64,000 nt of DNA from Parapedobacter koreensis (GCF_900109365.1 NZ_FNZR01000012.1:1-64000); one strand, 5' to 3'. Positions 24,082 through 33,307 are shown, numbered from the stretch's first letter. A program made the numbers and translations. Notes: generated by a model not told the origin, from the letters alone.

Positions 24082-26457
24082 TTAATCCAGATAGGCGTAA
24101 GTGATCCCTTCACCCCCTCTATCCGGATGTTCGTCTTCCATCCGGGTGACCTCGCCATATTTGCGCAGATAATCCCGGATAAATTTCCGCAAAATGCCGT
24201 CTCCCTTGCCATGTACTATTTTCAAGTTTGGAAAGCCCATCATTATTGCTTTATCCAGGTATTTTTCAATTTCATAAAGTGCTGCTTCTGTGCGCATACC
24301 CCGTACATCCACCTCGGGCCGAAAGCTCGCTACATCATCAGCAATTTTGGCGTGGTGGGCTTGGCGGGTTCGGGTCTGCAAGTGTTTTTTATCAATGCGG
24401 ACGACATTCGCCCGCTTTTGTACGGTGCGCAACTCTCCCATCGCCAATACCACATTGTTTTTTGCCATGCTGATTACCTGCGCCTCATTTTCGGTACCCA
24501 CTATTTTCACCCAATCTCCCACCTTGATAGCAACCGTCTCGACGGGATTTTGTTTAACTTTAGTCTCCGTTTTGGTTTCTTCGGCATGTTTATTCAACTC
24601 CTGATCCAATCGCTGGCGCAGCGCTTTTGTTTTCGCCTTCTCCGCCTGGCTTTCCCGAATGTCTGATATCGTATTTTCGACCAGCTTATTGGCATTGCGA
24701 ATAATTTCCCGGGCATCCTCCCGGGCTTTGTTGATGATGGTCCGTTTGTTTTCCTCTAGGTAGGTCTGTAGCTGTTCGTTTTCTGCTTTTAGCCTTTCGA
24801 GCTGTTTTTCTTTTTGGGCAATAGCTACCTTAGCCTCGTATACATCCTTTTTGTCGCGTTCCAAATCCACCAATAAGGTATCCACACGCTTTTGCTGGAC
24901 GCCTATTTTTTGTTTGGCAGCTTGCAGAATAGTTTCGTTTAACCCGATTTTCTGCGCAATTTCGAATGCGTACGAGCTGCCCGGTTTGCCGGTTTGCAAG
25001 ATATACAATGGCCGCATGGCCACATTGTCGAAGAGCATAGATGCATTTTCGATTCCAGCTGTATTGCTCGCAAAAACTTTTAGGTTGGAATAGTGGGTAG
25101 TCACCACTCCCCTTACTTTCTTTCGGTTGAGCACTTCCAGTACCGCCTCGGCAATCGGCCCACCAAACAGTGGATCGGTACCTGTACCAAATTCATCGAT
25201 GAGTATCAGGGTCTTGGCGTCCGCATGTTCGGTGAAGTATTTCATTTTTGACAGGTGGGCACTATAGGTGCTCAGGTCACTTTCAATGGATTGATCATCG
25301 CCGATATCGGCAAATAACTGCTTAAACAGGCCCACTTTGGAAGTAGCGTCGGCTGGGATAAGCAATCCCGACTGCACCATCAATTGCAGTAGCCCGATGG
25401 TCTTCATACATACAGATTTGCCCCCGGCATTTGGCCCCGAAACGACAATCACGCGCTGCTGCTCGTCGATGTGTACATTAAGGGGAACAACGGCTTGCTG
25501 GGTATTCCGAAATGTAAGCAACAGCAATGGGTGCTTTGCATTGACTAATGAAATCGACGTGTCTTTGCTCAATTCGGGCATGCGCCCGTCGACATCAATC
25601 GCAAATAGTGCTTTTGCACGGACGAAGTCGACTTTGCTCAACAAGCTCTGATAGCTTATCAGCAACGGAACGTGGGGCCGCAATTCGTCGGTCAATTCGA
25701 TTAGTATCCGGACGATCTCACGCCGTTTATCAAACTCAAGGTCACGTACCCTATTGTTGAGGTGAAATACTTCTTCCGGTTCAATATAAGCTGTCTGGCC
25801 CGTAGCCGATTCGTCGTGTATCCAACCTTTTATTTTACGTTTATTTTCGGCCAGTATCGGGATGCATAAGCGGCCATCACGGATGGTCAAATTGCCGTCT
25901 GCCGTCCACCCACTCTGCTGTGCGGTCCTAAACACCAGATCGATACGTTTCCGTGCCTCCTGTTCCGCTTTGGCAATGCTGGATATGATCTCAGCGAGCG
26001 CTGGTGAAGCAGTAGGTTTGACCTTGCCTTTTGCATCAACGACCCGTTCAATCGCCGTGACGATGTTCTTTTCTATAGGCAAGTGTTCAAATAGGGCCTC
26101 CAGATTGGGATATTGGCCACTTCGCTCATTGAAATACCGAATAATAGCAAATACCGTCTTCAGGGATAGCAATATCGTGAAAAACTCATCCTCCGACAGG
26201 AACGTGCCGACTATCCGGGCCTTTTCCGCCAATGGCCGGATGGGATACAGGTGATCCACCGGCAATGGAGCATCATTGACAAGCAGTTCCTTGAACTCAT
26301 ATGCCTGCCTGAGGAACTTATCAACTTGGTCAAACCGGGTCTGCGGTTGTATTTTATCCACCATTTCCATCCCCGGTTCACTTAGGCACTTCGACTTGAT
26401 TAATGCTTTTATATCCGCAAAACCAAGCTTTTCGATGGCGTTGTCTGGGTAAATCAT
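24082..26457 (-). CDS. mutS2: Endonuclease MutS2
   Basis: A 791-residue MutS2 of normal size. In order: MutS-type core helical domain (about 1-300), ATPase with Walker A SGPNAGGKSVCMKT and Walker B LILIDEFGTGTDP, a long coiled coil (about 510-620, rich in K, E and Q), a KOW-like segment VGDWVKIVGTENEAQV, and a C-terminal Smr nuclease domain with VDVRGMRTEAA and IVHGKGDGIL. MutS2 suppresses recombination and, in some bacteria, splits collided ribosomes through the Smr domain; it is not part of mismatch repair. It starts 2 bases after the DUF4296 gene ends, so co-translation is likely. Confidence 0.96.
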   Translation of the reverse strand: MIYPDNAIEKLGFADIKALIKSKCLSEPGMEMVDKIQPQTRFDQVDKFLRQAYEFKELLVNDAPLPVDHLYPIRPLAEKARIVGTFLSEDEFFTILLSLKTVFAIIRYFNERSGQYPNLEALFEHLPIEKNIVTAIERVVDAKGKVKPTASPALAEIISSIAKAEQEARKRIDLVFRTAQQSGWTADGNLTIRDGRLCIPILAENKRKIKGWIHDESATGQTAYIEPEEVFHLNNRVRDLEFDKRREIVRILIELTDELRPHVPLLISYQSLLSKVDFVRAKALFAIDVDGRMPELSKDTSISLVNAKHPLLLLTFRNTQQAVVPLNVHIDEQQRVIVVSGPNAGGKSVCMKTIGLLQLMVQSGLLIPADATSKVGLFKQLFADIGDDQSIESDLSTYSAHLSKMKYFTEHADAKTLILIDEFGTGTDPLFGGPIAEAVLEVLNRKKVRGVVTTHYSNLKVFASNTAGIENASMLFDNVAMRPLYILQTGKPGSSYAFEIAQKIGLNETILQAAKQKIGVQQKRVDTLLVDLERDKKDVYEAKVAIAQKEKQLERLKAENEQLQTYLEENKRTIINKAREDAREIIRNANKLVENTISDIRESQAEKAKTKALRQRLDQELNKHAEETKTETKVKQNPVETVAIKVGDWVKIVGTENEAQVISMAKNNVVLAMGELRTVQKRANVVRIDKKHLQTRTRQAHHAKIADDVASFRPEVDVRGMRTEAALYEIEKYLDKAIMMGFPNLKIVHGKGDGILRKFIRDYLRKYGEVTRMEDEHPDRGGEGITYAYLD

Positions 26458-26459
26458 AT

Positions 26460-27125
26460 TTATTTTATCTTTTCCATTGGCCGCAAAACCGGAGGATTTT
26501 CTACCGCTTTAACCGGTGGCTGGCTGGGTTTCAAAGGCCTTTTAGCCGGGGGTGACGGATGTTGGCCTTCGCTGATCAGGCTGCGTAATCGCGTAGATTC
26601 CAGCAGCCTGTCGTGCAGCAACTCATGGGTTACCGGCTCAGGCGATCCGTAAATACTGTCCGGCGCATGAAGGAACAACAAATAACGCCTACGTTTAAAA
26701 TCCAACGAATCGCGTGTAATCCGCTGCAAACTATCCAGCCTTCTTGCATTGCTGACCGAATCTGCCTTTCGCTGCACGGTATATCTTTCTTCCACGGCCT
26801 TTTGCTCGGCGAGGTTCATCGCTTCCAGCCTTTTTTCGACTGCTATGTAGAGATCGTTCAAGATATATGGCCGTGTTGAATAAAATTCGACACTTCGCCT
26901 AAACGCGATTGAATCAATGCCGTACCTATCGAAAACCGCGGCATAATACGCATTACGGTAAGCACGTGCCGAGTCTATTGGCATTGATGTCAGTTGCCCG
27001 TCTACCAAATGTACATCCAATAGGACATCGGGCATCTTTTTCTGTGGGATTATTCCATCCGGTATCTTTTCCCCACAGGAGATGCACAACACTAAAATCG
27101 TAATTCCGGTAAGCAGCCGTTGCAT
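26460..27125 (-). CDS. DUF4296 lipoprotein
   Basis: A 221-residue protein with a lipoprotein signal (ITILVLCISCGEK, Cys17) followed by a conserved DUF4296 domain (about 20-115, with MPDVLLDVHLVDGQ, AYYAAVFDRYGI and an SVEFYSTRP element). The C-terminal 100 residues are charged, proline-rich and of low complexity (PAKRPLKPSQPP). Function unknown; the family is confined to Bacteroidota and is often near tRNA or DNA metabolism genes, without a known link. It is the first gene of the run to mutS2 and mgtC. A minus-strand -7 box lies about 63 bases upstream. Confidence 0.8.
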   Translation of the reverse strand: MQRLLTGITILVLCISCGEKIPDGIIPQKKMPDVLLDVHLVDGQLTSMPIDSARAYRNAYYAAVFDRYGIDSIAFRRSVEFYSTRPYILNDLYIAVEKRLEAMNLAEQKAVEERYTVQRKADSVSNARRLDSLQRITRDSLDFKRRRYLLFLHAPDSIYGSPEPVTHELLHDRLLESTRLRSLISEGQHPSPPAKRPLKPSQPPVKAVENPPVLRPMEKIK

Positions 27126-27154
27126 TCTTTTTATTCTATCCCTTCGCCCTCCTA

Positions 27155-27185
27155 TTGGTGGATACCCGCGGGTTTTGTAGTTTTG
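27155..27185 (+). promoter_or_regulatory. Promoter of the yggS operon
   Basis: TTG (27155-27157), a 20-base spacer and TAGTTTTG (27178-27185), a perfect -7 box. Transcription should begin near 27191 and the leader is about 35 bases. Confidence 0.65.
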
Positions 27186-27187
27186 TG

Positions 27188-27195
27188 CAAACTTA
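27188..27195 (-). promoter_or_regulatory. -7 promoter box of the DUF4296-mutS2-mgtC operon
   Basis: Read on the minus strand this is TAAGTTTG, a perfect -7 box facing the DUF4296 gene. It lies two bases from the plus-strand -7 box of yggS, forming an inverted pair. No TTG is visible at -33. Confidence 0.5.
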
Positions 27196-27225
27196 GCTAA
27201 AATTTATAAAAACAGGGCTGGATCT

Positions 27226-27891
27226 ATGGATATTGCTGACCAGGTAAAAACGATTGAAGAAGGACTCAGACGGCTGGATGTGAAACTCATCGCCGTTTCA
27301 AAAACTAAGCCCGCGGAGGAAATTCTGGAGGCCTACCACGCCGGACAACGGGCTTTTGGCGAAAATGTGGTGCAAGAACTTTTGGGGAAATATGAAATAC
27401 TTCCCAAAGACATCGACTGGCACCTGATTGGCCATCTCCAAAGCAACAAGGTGAAATACATTGCTCCTTTCATTACGTTGATTCATTCGGTGGACAGCTT
27501 GAAACTATTGAAAGAAATCGATAAGCAGGCAAAAAAACACAACCGAGTCATTGACTGCCTTTTACAGGTGCATATAGCGACAGAGGATACCAAATTTGGA
27601 CTCGACCATGTGGAGGTCATTGAGCTCCTACGATCTGCGGAATTTATGGAATTAACGCATGTCCGTATTAGGGGACTGATGGGCATTGCCACGAACACAC
27701 CCAATCAAAAGGAGGTCAAAGAAGAATTTCGAGAATTAAAAGCGTTATTTGATGGCATAAAAGCGAGCTTTTTTAAAGATGAGGCCTCTTTTGACACGCT
27801 TTCTATGGGCATGTCGGCCGATTACAACATTGCCATTGAGCAAGGCAGCACAATGGTACGCCTGGGGAGTACAATTTTTGGGGGACGGTAA
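27226..27891 (+). CDS. yggS: YggS-family pyridoxal phosphate homeostasis protein
   Basis: A 221-residue alanine-racemase-fold protein, normal length. The PLP-binding lysine lies in LIAVSKTKP, and later AFGENVVQELLGKY, WHLIGHLQSNKV, RGLMGIATN, LSMGMSADYNIAIEQGSTMVRLG complete the family pattern. YggS proteins carry PLP and keep B6 and amino-acid pools balanced; they have no strong enzyme activity. The gene heads a tight run with an acetyltransferase (3-base gap), a DUF3298 lipoprotein and aspartate kinase. Confidence 0.95.
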   Translation: MDIADQVKTIEEGLRRLDVKLIAVSKTKPAEEILEAYHAGQRAFGENVVQELLGKYEILPKDIDWHLIGHLQSNKVKYIAPFITLIHSVDSLKLLKEIDKQAKKHNRVIDCLLQVHIATEDTKFGLDHVEVIELLRSAEFMELTHVRIRGLMGIATNTPNQKEVKEEFRELKALFDGIKASFFKDEASFDTLSMGMSADYNIAIEQGSTMVRLGSTIFGGR

Positions 27892-27894
27892 ACC

Positions 27895-28404
27895 ATGAAA
27901 ACCATCATACGCAAGGCCGTGGCGGCTGACTGTCCACAACTTTTGGAGCTCGTCCGTGAATTGGCTGCATACGAAAAGGCTCCCGAGGCGGTGACCGTAA
28001 GCTTGGAAGAATTTGTAGACGCAGGCTTTGGCAATGCCCCAGTATGGGAGGCTTTCGTGGCCGAGGCGGGCGGACGACTAGTGGGCATGTCGCTTTTTTA
28101 TATCCGCTATTCTACGTGGAAGGGACGACGACTCTATCTGGAAGACATCATTGTCACCGAAAAAATGCGCGGCAAAGGCATTGGCAAATTATTGTTTGAT
28201 GAGACTTGGAAATTATGTGAGGAACGGCAGTATAAGGGTATGGTATGGCAAGTATTGGAATGGAATGAACCCGCCATTAATTTCTACAAAAAATATGGTG
28301 CGTCTTTTGATAGTGAATGGGTAAATGTGTCATTGGATAGCCTGAGAGCCGAAGCCGGTAATCATCAAGTGAGGGTAAATCAACATAGCAATGAAGCGAA
28401 GTAA
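27895..28404 (+). CDS. GNAT-family N-acetyltransferase
   Basis: A 169-residue acetyltransferase with a complete GNAT fold. The acetyl-CoA loop is VTEKMRGKGIGKLLFDET, followed by WNEPAINFYKKYGASF, typical of diamine or thialysine acetyltransferase-like GNATs (the SSAT branch begins IRKAVAADCPQLLELVRELA, as here). It transfers acetyl to an amine, possibly a polyamine or lysine analogue; the substrate is not proven. The start follows yggS by three bases and the end overlaps the next gene by 14 bases. Confidence 0.88.
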   Translation: MKTIIRKAVAADCPQLLELVRELAAYEKAPEAVTVSLEEFVDAGFGNAPVWEAFVAEAGGRLVGMSLFYIRYSTWKGRRLYLEDIIVTEKMRGKGIGKLLFDETWKLCEERQYKGMVWQVLEWNEPAINFYKKYGASFDSEWVNVSLDSLRAEAGNHQVRVNQHSNEAK

Positions 28405-29200
28405 CATATCTATCTTTTATATCGTTGTGGCCACCTTGTTGGGTGCCTGCCAATCCAACACGGAGACACAGGAATCAACAGGCAATAAGGTTGCTTTAGA
28501 CACTTTGGAATACAACGATGAGGATTATGTCCGATACAGCGACAATCTAGTCAAGACCAGCGAAACAACGGATACGACATATTTCGCTGTCTCGTATCCC
28601 AAGTTCCAAGATACGGTCGTCAACCGCTTTGTATTGTCGGCCTTATTAGGAAGCGACACGGCTACCGTAGCAGGTGCCGCCCAAACCTTTATCAAAGAAT
28701 TTGATGATTTCCACCAATCTGATCCATTCCCCCGTATATGGACTTCTGAATCGCATGCAAAGGTATACCGGATTACACCATCTTATTTGGAGCTTGTCAT
28801 TGATGCCTCCACGTATACTGGTGGCGCTCATGGCAATTATGCGACGGTATTTGTACATTACGATTTGACTGACCAATCGGTATTGGTATTGGACGACATC
28901 GTGGCAAGGGCTTTCCGAAATGAATTGACCGCGATTGCCGAGCGTTATTTCAGGGAGCAGGAAAACCTCGCGGTTGACCAGTCGCTCGACGATCAATACT
29001 TCTTTGATCAGGGACGTTTCAGCATTCCCGACAATTTTGCCTTGGAGCGCGATAGTATGCTATTTCTCTATAACATCTACGAAATTAAGCCCTATGTGGA
29101 AGGCCAAACGGAGCTGCGCGTCCCGTATTCCGAAATCGAACGGCTTTTGACCGACCGCGCAAAGCGGATCATCGGCGAGTTAACCATGCAAAATCTTTAG
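28391..29200 (+). CDS. DUF3298 domain lipoprotein
   Basis: A 269-residue protein with a lipoprotein signal (VVATLLGACQSN, Cys20). The mature part has a DUF4163-like N-terminal half (TDTTYFAVSYPKFQD) and a C-terminal DUF3298 domain with the characteristic YTGGAHGNYATVFVHYDL motif and ends in a short basic segment. Related domains occur in RsiV-like anti-sigma factors and bind lysozyme-like proteins, but nothing here shows such a function. It overlaps the acetyltransferase upstream and sits six bases before aspartate kinase. Confidence 0.82.
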   Translation: MKRSNISIFYIVVATLLGACQSNTETQESTGNKVALDTLEYNDEDYVRYSDNLVKTSETTDTTYFAVSYPKFQDTVVNRFVLSALLGSDTATVAGAAQTFIKEFDDFHQSDPFPRIWTSESHAKVYRITPSYLELVIDASTYTGGAHGNYATVFVHYDLTDQSVLVLDDIVARAFRNELTAIAERYFREQENLAVDQSLDDQYFFDQGRFSIPDNFALERDSMLFLYNIYEIKPYVEGQTELRVPYSEIERLLTDRAKRIIGELTMQNL

Positions 29201-29206
29201 CCTTAC

Positions 29207-30472
29207 ATGCAAGTATTTAAATTTGGAGGTGCATCTGTCAAAGATGCGGAGGGTGTGATAAACCTTGGCCATATTGTAGCTACACATCGAGCAAACAAGT
29301 TGCTTATCGTGGTATCGGCCATGGGCAAAACCACCAACCTGCTGGAGCAACTCACCCTAAGTTACTTTGAGCAACGGGAAAATACATTTGACCTGTTGGA
29401 ACAAGCGAAACAGTACCATGGCAATATCATTCGAGCACTGTTCGATGACATCCATCATCCCGTATTCAACGAGGTTTCCAACCGTTTTGTAGAGATTGAA
29501 TGGATATTGGAAGAAGCCCCGGCAGATCCCTATGACTACCTCTATGACCAAATCGTTTCTGTGGGTGAGCTCGTTTCGACGACCATTGTAAGCCACTACC
29601 TAAATCATATTAGCCTGCCAAACACCTGGGTAGATGCCCGTGATTATATTGCTACCGACAATACGCACCGGGAAGGAAAAGTGGACTGGCAAATCACTGA
29701 AGCACGTGTTCAGCGGGACCTTCAACCATTGTTGGACAATCAGTTGGTTGTGACGCAGGGCTTTATCGGCTCTACTTCGGAGAATTTTACAACCACACTC
29801 GGGCGTGAAGGTTCGGACTATTCAGCCGCTATCTTCGCAGCATGTCTCAACGCGGAAAGCGTAACGATTTGGAAAGACGTGCCTGGCGTACTGAATGCCG
29901 ATCCCAAATGGTTTGATAAGACGGAACTAATTGCCGAATTATCCTATCTGGATGCCATTGAGTTGACCTATTACGGTGCTACGGTCATCCATCCGAAAAC
30001 AATCAAGCCCTTGCAAAATAAAAACATCCCACTTTATGTAAAGTCCTTTGTTGACATCGAAGATAGCGGGACACAGATACGCGACACCAAGGGAGCACTA
30101 CCCATACCGTCGTTTATTTTCAAGGTCAACCAAGTATTGATTTCCATCCTCCCTAAAGACTTTTCATTCATCGTCGAAGATAATTTAAGTGACATTTTCA
30201 GGCGGTTCCACCAGCATAAAATCAAGGTGAACATGATGCACAACAGTGCTGTAAGCTTCTCGGTAAGCGTGGATGACACCGGGGATAATGTAAATATGCT
30301 GTTGCACGATCTCAAGACGCGGTATGAGGTGCAGCACCAAAATGGGCTGGAACTCATTACGATTCGCCATTATAACCAACAAACAGTTGATCGGGTGCTG
30401 GTAGACAAGGCCATCATTATGGAGCTCAAAGATAGTTATACCTGCCAGCTATTAGTGCGGAAACTCAGATAA
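29207..30472 (+). CDS. lysC: Aspartate kinase
   Basis: A 421-residue monofunctional aspartate kinase that phosphorylates aspartate, the entry to lysine, threonine, methionine and diaminopimelate synthesis. The N-terminal MQVFKFGGASVKDAEGV is the ATP-binding KFGG motif, TTLGREGSDYSAA binds substrate, and ELTYYGATVIHPKT is diagnostic. The C-terminal 120 residues are an ACT-type regulatory region (ISILPKDFSFIVED, MHNSAVSFSVSVDD), so feedback inhibition is likely. It is the last gene of the yggS run. Confidence 0.95.
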   Translation: MQVFKFGGASVKDAEGVINLGHIVATHRANKLLIVVSAMGKTTNLLEQLTLSYFEQRENTFDLLEQAKQYHGNIIRALFDDIHHPVFNEVSNRFVEIEWILEEAPADPYDYLYDQIVSVGELVSTTIVSHYLNHISLPNTWVDARDYIATDNTHREGKVDWQITEARVQRDLQPLLDNQLVVTQGFIGSTSENFTTTLGREGSDYSAAIFAACLNAESVTIWKDVPGVLNADPKWFDKTELIAELSYLDAIELTYYGATVIHPKTIKPLQNKNIPLYVKSFVDIEDSGTQIRDTKGALPIPSFIFKVNQVLISILPKDFSFIVEDNLSDIFRRFHQHKIKVNMMHNSAVSFSVSVDDTGDNVNMLLHDLKTRYEVQHQNGLELITIRHYNQQTVDRVLVDKAIIMELKDSYTCQLLVRKLR

Positions 30473-30476
30473 TCAT

Positions 30477-30484
30477 TACCTTTG
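30477..30484 (+). promoter_or_regulatory. -7 promoter box directly before the thioredoxin-like lipoprotein
   Basis: TACCTTTG ends five bases before the ATG at 30490. It lies 5-12 bases after the aspartate kinase stop, so the downstream gene may have its own, nearly leaderless transcript. Confidence 0.55.
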
Positions 30485-30489
30485 CAGTT

Positions 30490-31098
30490 ATGACAATGAA
30501 AACGACGAATATCATGATAACATTTACCGGCATGCTCTTGCTGCTGTCCATGGCCTCCTGTGAGAACAGCGCCAAATCAACCCAAGCACAGGAACCCCAT
30601 GCATCCTCGCTTGCTTCAACGCCATCGGTGGGTGAAGAGCCGACGGCGGCGGCCCCGCAACCAGCTGCCTCACAACCGGCACAGACGATACCCGATTTTG
30701 CCTTTTATATTCTCCGTAGCGGCATCCGCTTTACCAAACAGGATCTGGCAAAAAAGGGAAATATTGTGTTTATCCTCTTTGACCCGACCTGTAGCCATTG
30801 CCAGCACGAAGCAAACCATATCGGTCAACATTATGACGAAGTGAAAGATGCCAATTTTTACTTTGTATCCATGAATGATCCAGCATTAATGAGCACCTTT
30901 TTGGAAACGCATGCCAAACCCTTAGTGGGCAAAGCCAATGTCGAACTGCTGTATGATCGCAATGCGGATTTTATCAATAAATTCCATATCCCTTCGCAAT
31001 ATCCAGCTGTATACGTATATGGCAATAATGGCCAGCTGAAAGATCATTGGGATGGTGAACGTGATATCGATAAAGTCGTTGCCTCCATCCGGAACTAA
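30490..31098 (+). CDS. Thioredoxin-fold lipoprotein
   Basis: A 202-residue protein with a lipoprotein signal (GMLLLLSMASCENS, Cys24), an alanine/proline/glutamine-rich linker (about 35-70) and a thioredoxin-like domain (about 75-202). The active site reads DPTCSHCQHEAN, CxxC with a CSHC motif, and the cis-proline region is IPSQYPAVYVYG. It is presumably a periplasm-facing thiol reductase or oxidase. ATG 30496 is an alternative start. Its stop codon overlaps that of the convergent universal stress protein gene by four bases. Confidence 0.88.
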   Translation: MTMKTTNIMITFTGMLLLLSMASCENSAKSTQAQEPHASSLASTPSVGEEPTAAAPQPAASQPAQTIPDFAFYILRSGIRFTKQDLAKKGNIVFILFDPTCSHCQHEANHIGQHYDEVKDANFYFVSMNDPALMSTFLETHAKPLVGKANVELLYDRNADFINKFHIPSQYPAVYVYGNNGQLKDHWDGERDIDKVVASIRN

Positions 31099-31952
31099 GC
31101 GCCGGGCTTTTCCTTTTTGCTGGCAAGTGTCAGCGGGATAGAGAGCAGTACCACGGACAAACCGGACGCCATGATGCGTGTCTTACTCCGGTGTATGAGG
31201 GAGCCCCAAAAACCGTATTTATTGGGCAGCATGATAAGTATATCGGCGTTAATGTCAATCAATTCATCTTGTATCGCTTTGATTACGGCATTCGATTCCA
31301 CATCCTTGTAGTAGTAGGTCACACCCTCCAATCCTTCACCGAAGGTGTTTATCGTTTGATCGTCGATACCTTGTTCTTGGATTTTCTGGATCTGGTTGTT
31401 CACGTGAAAAATTTCCACCGAAGCCTTCGCCCCTAATGCCAATGCTTTGACCTCATCCAAAACCACACGATTGATACCCTGCAGGTTGTCGCAAGCGAAA
31501 AGTATCCGATCAATGCCGTGAAATTTAGCCCCGTAAGGAATCGCCAATACCGGAAATTTAAACTGGTGAATCAATGCTGTCGTTGTGTTGCCAAGCAAAT
31601 CTTGCTCCAAGGATTTTGCAGCCATCCCCATCACCAATAAACTGGCATCGTAAACGGTAAACAGGTGTTCAATCTCTTCCCCCATGTCGCCCATCACGCT
31701 AAGGTGGCTAGAAACGGGAATGGAATACGTATCGCCCAATGCTGCAGCACGGGTAGCCAACCGTTCTTTGGTACGGGTAGCCGATTCATCAAATGCCTGT
31801 GGTGAAAGGCGTGCATTGGAAACGTGTATGGAAGGCACGTATAGGTTAAAAAGCACAATCTTACCTCCTATTTGCTGAACCAACGCGGCCGCATAATCGA
31901 CAGCATTTTCTGCTTCTTTGGAAAAGTCAGTAGCTACAATAATCGTTCTCAT
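31095..31952 (-). CDS. Tandem universal stress protein
   Basis: A 285-residue protein made of two Usp domains. The first (about 1-150) starts MRTIIVATDFSKEAENAVDYAA and ends GMAAKSLEQDLLGNTTTALI with a degenerate ATP-binding loop; the second (about 155-275) begins RILFACDNLQGINRVVLDE and ends with ILIMLPNKYGFWGSLIHRSKTRIMA. Usp proteins bind ATP or other ligands and aid survival in stress. A near-consensus box TACCTTTA lies about 20 bases upstream on the minus strand. Confidence 0.93.
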   Translation of the reverse strand: MRTIIVATDFSKEAENAVDYAAALVQQIGGKIVLFNLYVPSIHVSNARLSPQAFDESATRTKERLATRAAALGDTYSIPVSSHLSVMGDMGEEIEHLFTVYDASLLVMGMAAKSLEQDLLGNTTTALIHQFKFPVLAIPYGAKFHGIDRILFACDNLQGINRVVLDEVKALALGAKASVEIFHVNNQIQKIQEQGIDDQTINTFGEGLEGVTYYYKDVESNAVIKAIQDELIDINADILIMLPNKYGFWGSLIHRSKTRIMASGLSVVLLSIPLTLASKKEKPGA

Positions 31953-32038
31953 ATGTCAAATTGGAATTTCAGTAAAGGTAATTCCATTTGCCCTAAAAAC
32001 GAAGATCCAGTGTCATTCCATTGTTAATTTATATGCCG

Positions 32039-32218
32039 CTATGTTTTGGAATTGTGCTTGGTAGGCGGCTGCTCGCTATAGGTCTTCTTTAATGCCGGAT
32101 TCGCCAAGTTGGCTTCCTTGCTTGTATAACGGTTATCTTCAGGACGTTTGACGATTTGCTTGTCCTTTTTTTGATCCTGTTTTGAATCTTGTGGTTCAAA
32201 TTCTTCATGCTTTCCCAT
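32039..32218 (-). CDS. Small charged hypothetical protein
   Basis: A 59-residue open frame from the ATG at 32218 (MGKHEEFEPQDSKQDQKKDK). It is rich in lysine, glutamate, glutamine and proline, has no hydrophobic segment, and looks disordered. Codon use resembles the neighbours, and it fills most of the gap between the universal stress protein gene and gapA. I do not recognise it. A 66-residue form starting at 32239 is possible. It may be a real small gene because the composition is unlike random antisense frames, but I have no homology evidence. Confidence 0.5.
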   Translation of the reverse strand: MGKHEEFEPQDSKQDQKKDKQIVKRPEDNRYTSKEANLANPALKKTYSEQPPTKHNSKT

Positions 32219-32259
32219 ATGCAGAAAACACACCAGCACGATGATTTGTTTTAATGGGA

Positions 32260-32287
32260 TTGATTCCTTATTATTTATGTAACTTTG
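32260..32287 (+). promoter_or_regulatory. Promoter of gapA
   Basis: TTG (32260-32262), a 17-base spacer and TAACTTTG (32280-32287). The box ends 15 bases before the ATG, so the leader would be about nine bases. Confidence 0.65.
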
Positions 32288-32302
32288 GCCTCGCTTAATG
32301 AT

Positions 32303-33307
32303 ATGATAACCATTGCCATCAACGGGTTTGGCCGTATTGGTCGGAATACACTCCGGAATATTTTGTTTCGGAACATAACCAATCTACATATTACTGCCAT
32401 CAATGATCTGGCAGACACCGCCACATTGGCCCATCTTTTTAAATATGATTCCGTGCACGGGCCGTATCCCGGATCAGTGGAGGCTACATCCAATCAATTG
32501 ATAATAGATGGCCATGCTATTCCTGTCTTCAGGGAGCCTTCCCCTGAAAATCTTCCATGGCAATCGCAGGAAATCGATATAGTCATCGAATCTACTGGCC
32601 GATTCACATCCCTGGAAAAAGCAACCCAACACCTTACTGCCGGTGCAAAACAGGTGATCATCTCCGCGCCCTCACCCGATAAGGCGATCCCGACCGTGGT
32701 GCTGGGTGTAAACGATGCCGATATAGACCTGCGTGCCCCTATCCTCTCCAACGCCTCATGCACGACAAACAATGTAGCTCCTTTGGTTAAAGTGCTCGAC
32801 GAAAATTGGGGGATAATTGATGGTTACATCACCACCGTGCATAGCATGACGAGCGACCAAAACCTGCATGATGGGCCCCATCGCGACTTACGGAGAGCCC
32901 GGGCAGCCGTGGCTTCCATCATTCCCACGACTACGGGTGCTGCAAAAGCCATTACCAATGTATTCCCGCATCTTGAAAATAGATTGGGCGGTGCCGGTAT
33001 TCGTGTCCCGGTTTTGAATGGGTCTCTGACCGATTTTACCTGCACATTGAAACACCAAGCCACTGTTGATGAAATCAACAGGGCATTCAGACAAGCGGCA
33101 GCTACCGAACTGAAAGGTATACTTCAATACACCGTGGATCCGATCGTATCCGTAGACATCCTCAGCAGTCCATATTCTTGTATCTTTGACGCGCAACTGA
33201 CGTCTGTAGTCGGTGGACTCGTCAAAGTGGTCGGCTGGTACGATAATGAATATGGCTATTCCAATCGCTTAGTTGACTTATTACTCAAAATCGCTACCCA
33301 TGATTAA
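32303..33307 (+). CDS. gapA: Glyceraldehyde-3-phosphate dehydrogenase, type I
   Basis: A 334-residue enzyme of glycolysis and gluconeogenesis. The N-terminal MITIAINGFGRIGRNTLRN is the Rossmann fold. The catalytic cysteine is Cys153 in NASCTTNNVAPL, and the conserved SMTSDQNLHDGPH and WYDNEYGYSNR segments are complete. I start at ATG 32303 because the preceding residues lie inside the promoter. The gene overlaps the following acetyltransferase by eight bases. Confidence 0.97.
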   Translation: MITIAINGFGRIGRNTLRNILFRNITNLHITAINDLADTATLAHLFKYDSVHGPYPGSVEATSNQLIIDGHAIPVFREPSPENLPWQSQEIDIVIESTGRFTSLEKATQHLTAGAKQVIISAPSPDKAIPTVVLGVNDADIDLRAPILSNASCTTNNVAPLVKVLDENWGIIDGYITTVHSMTSDQNLHDGPHRDLRRARAAVASIIPTTTGAAKAITNVFPHLENRLGGAGIRVPVLNGSLTDFTCTLKHQATVDEINRAFRQAAATELKGILQYTVDPIVSVDILSSPYSCIFDAQLTSVVGGLVKVVGWYDNEYGYSNRLVDLLLKIATHD

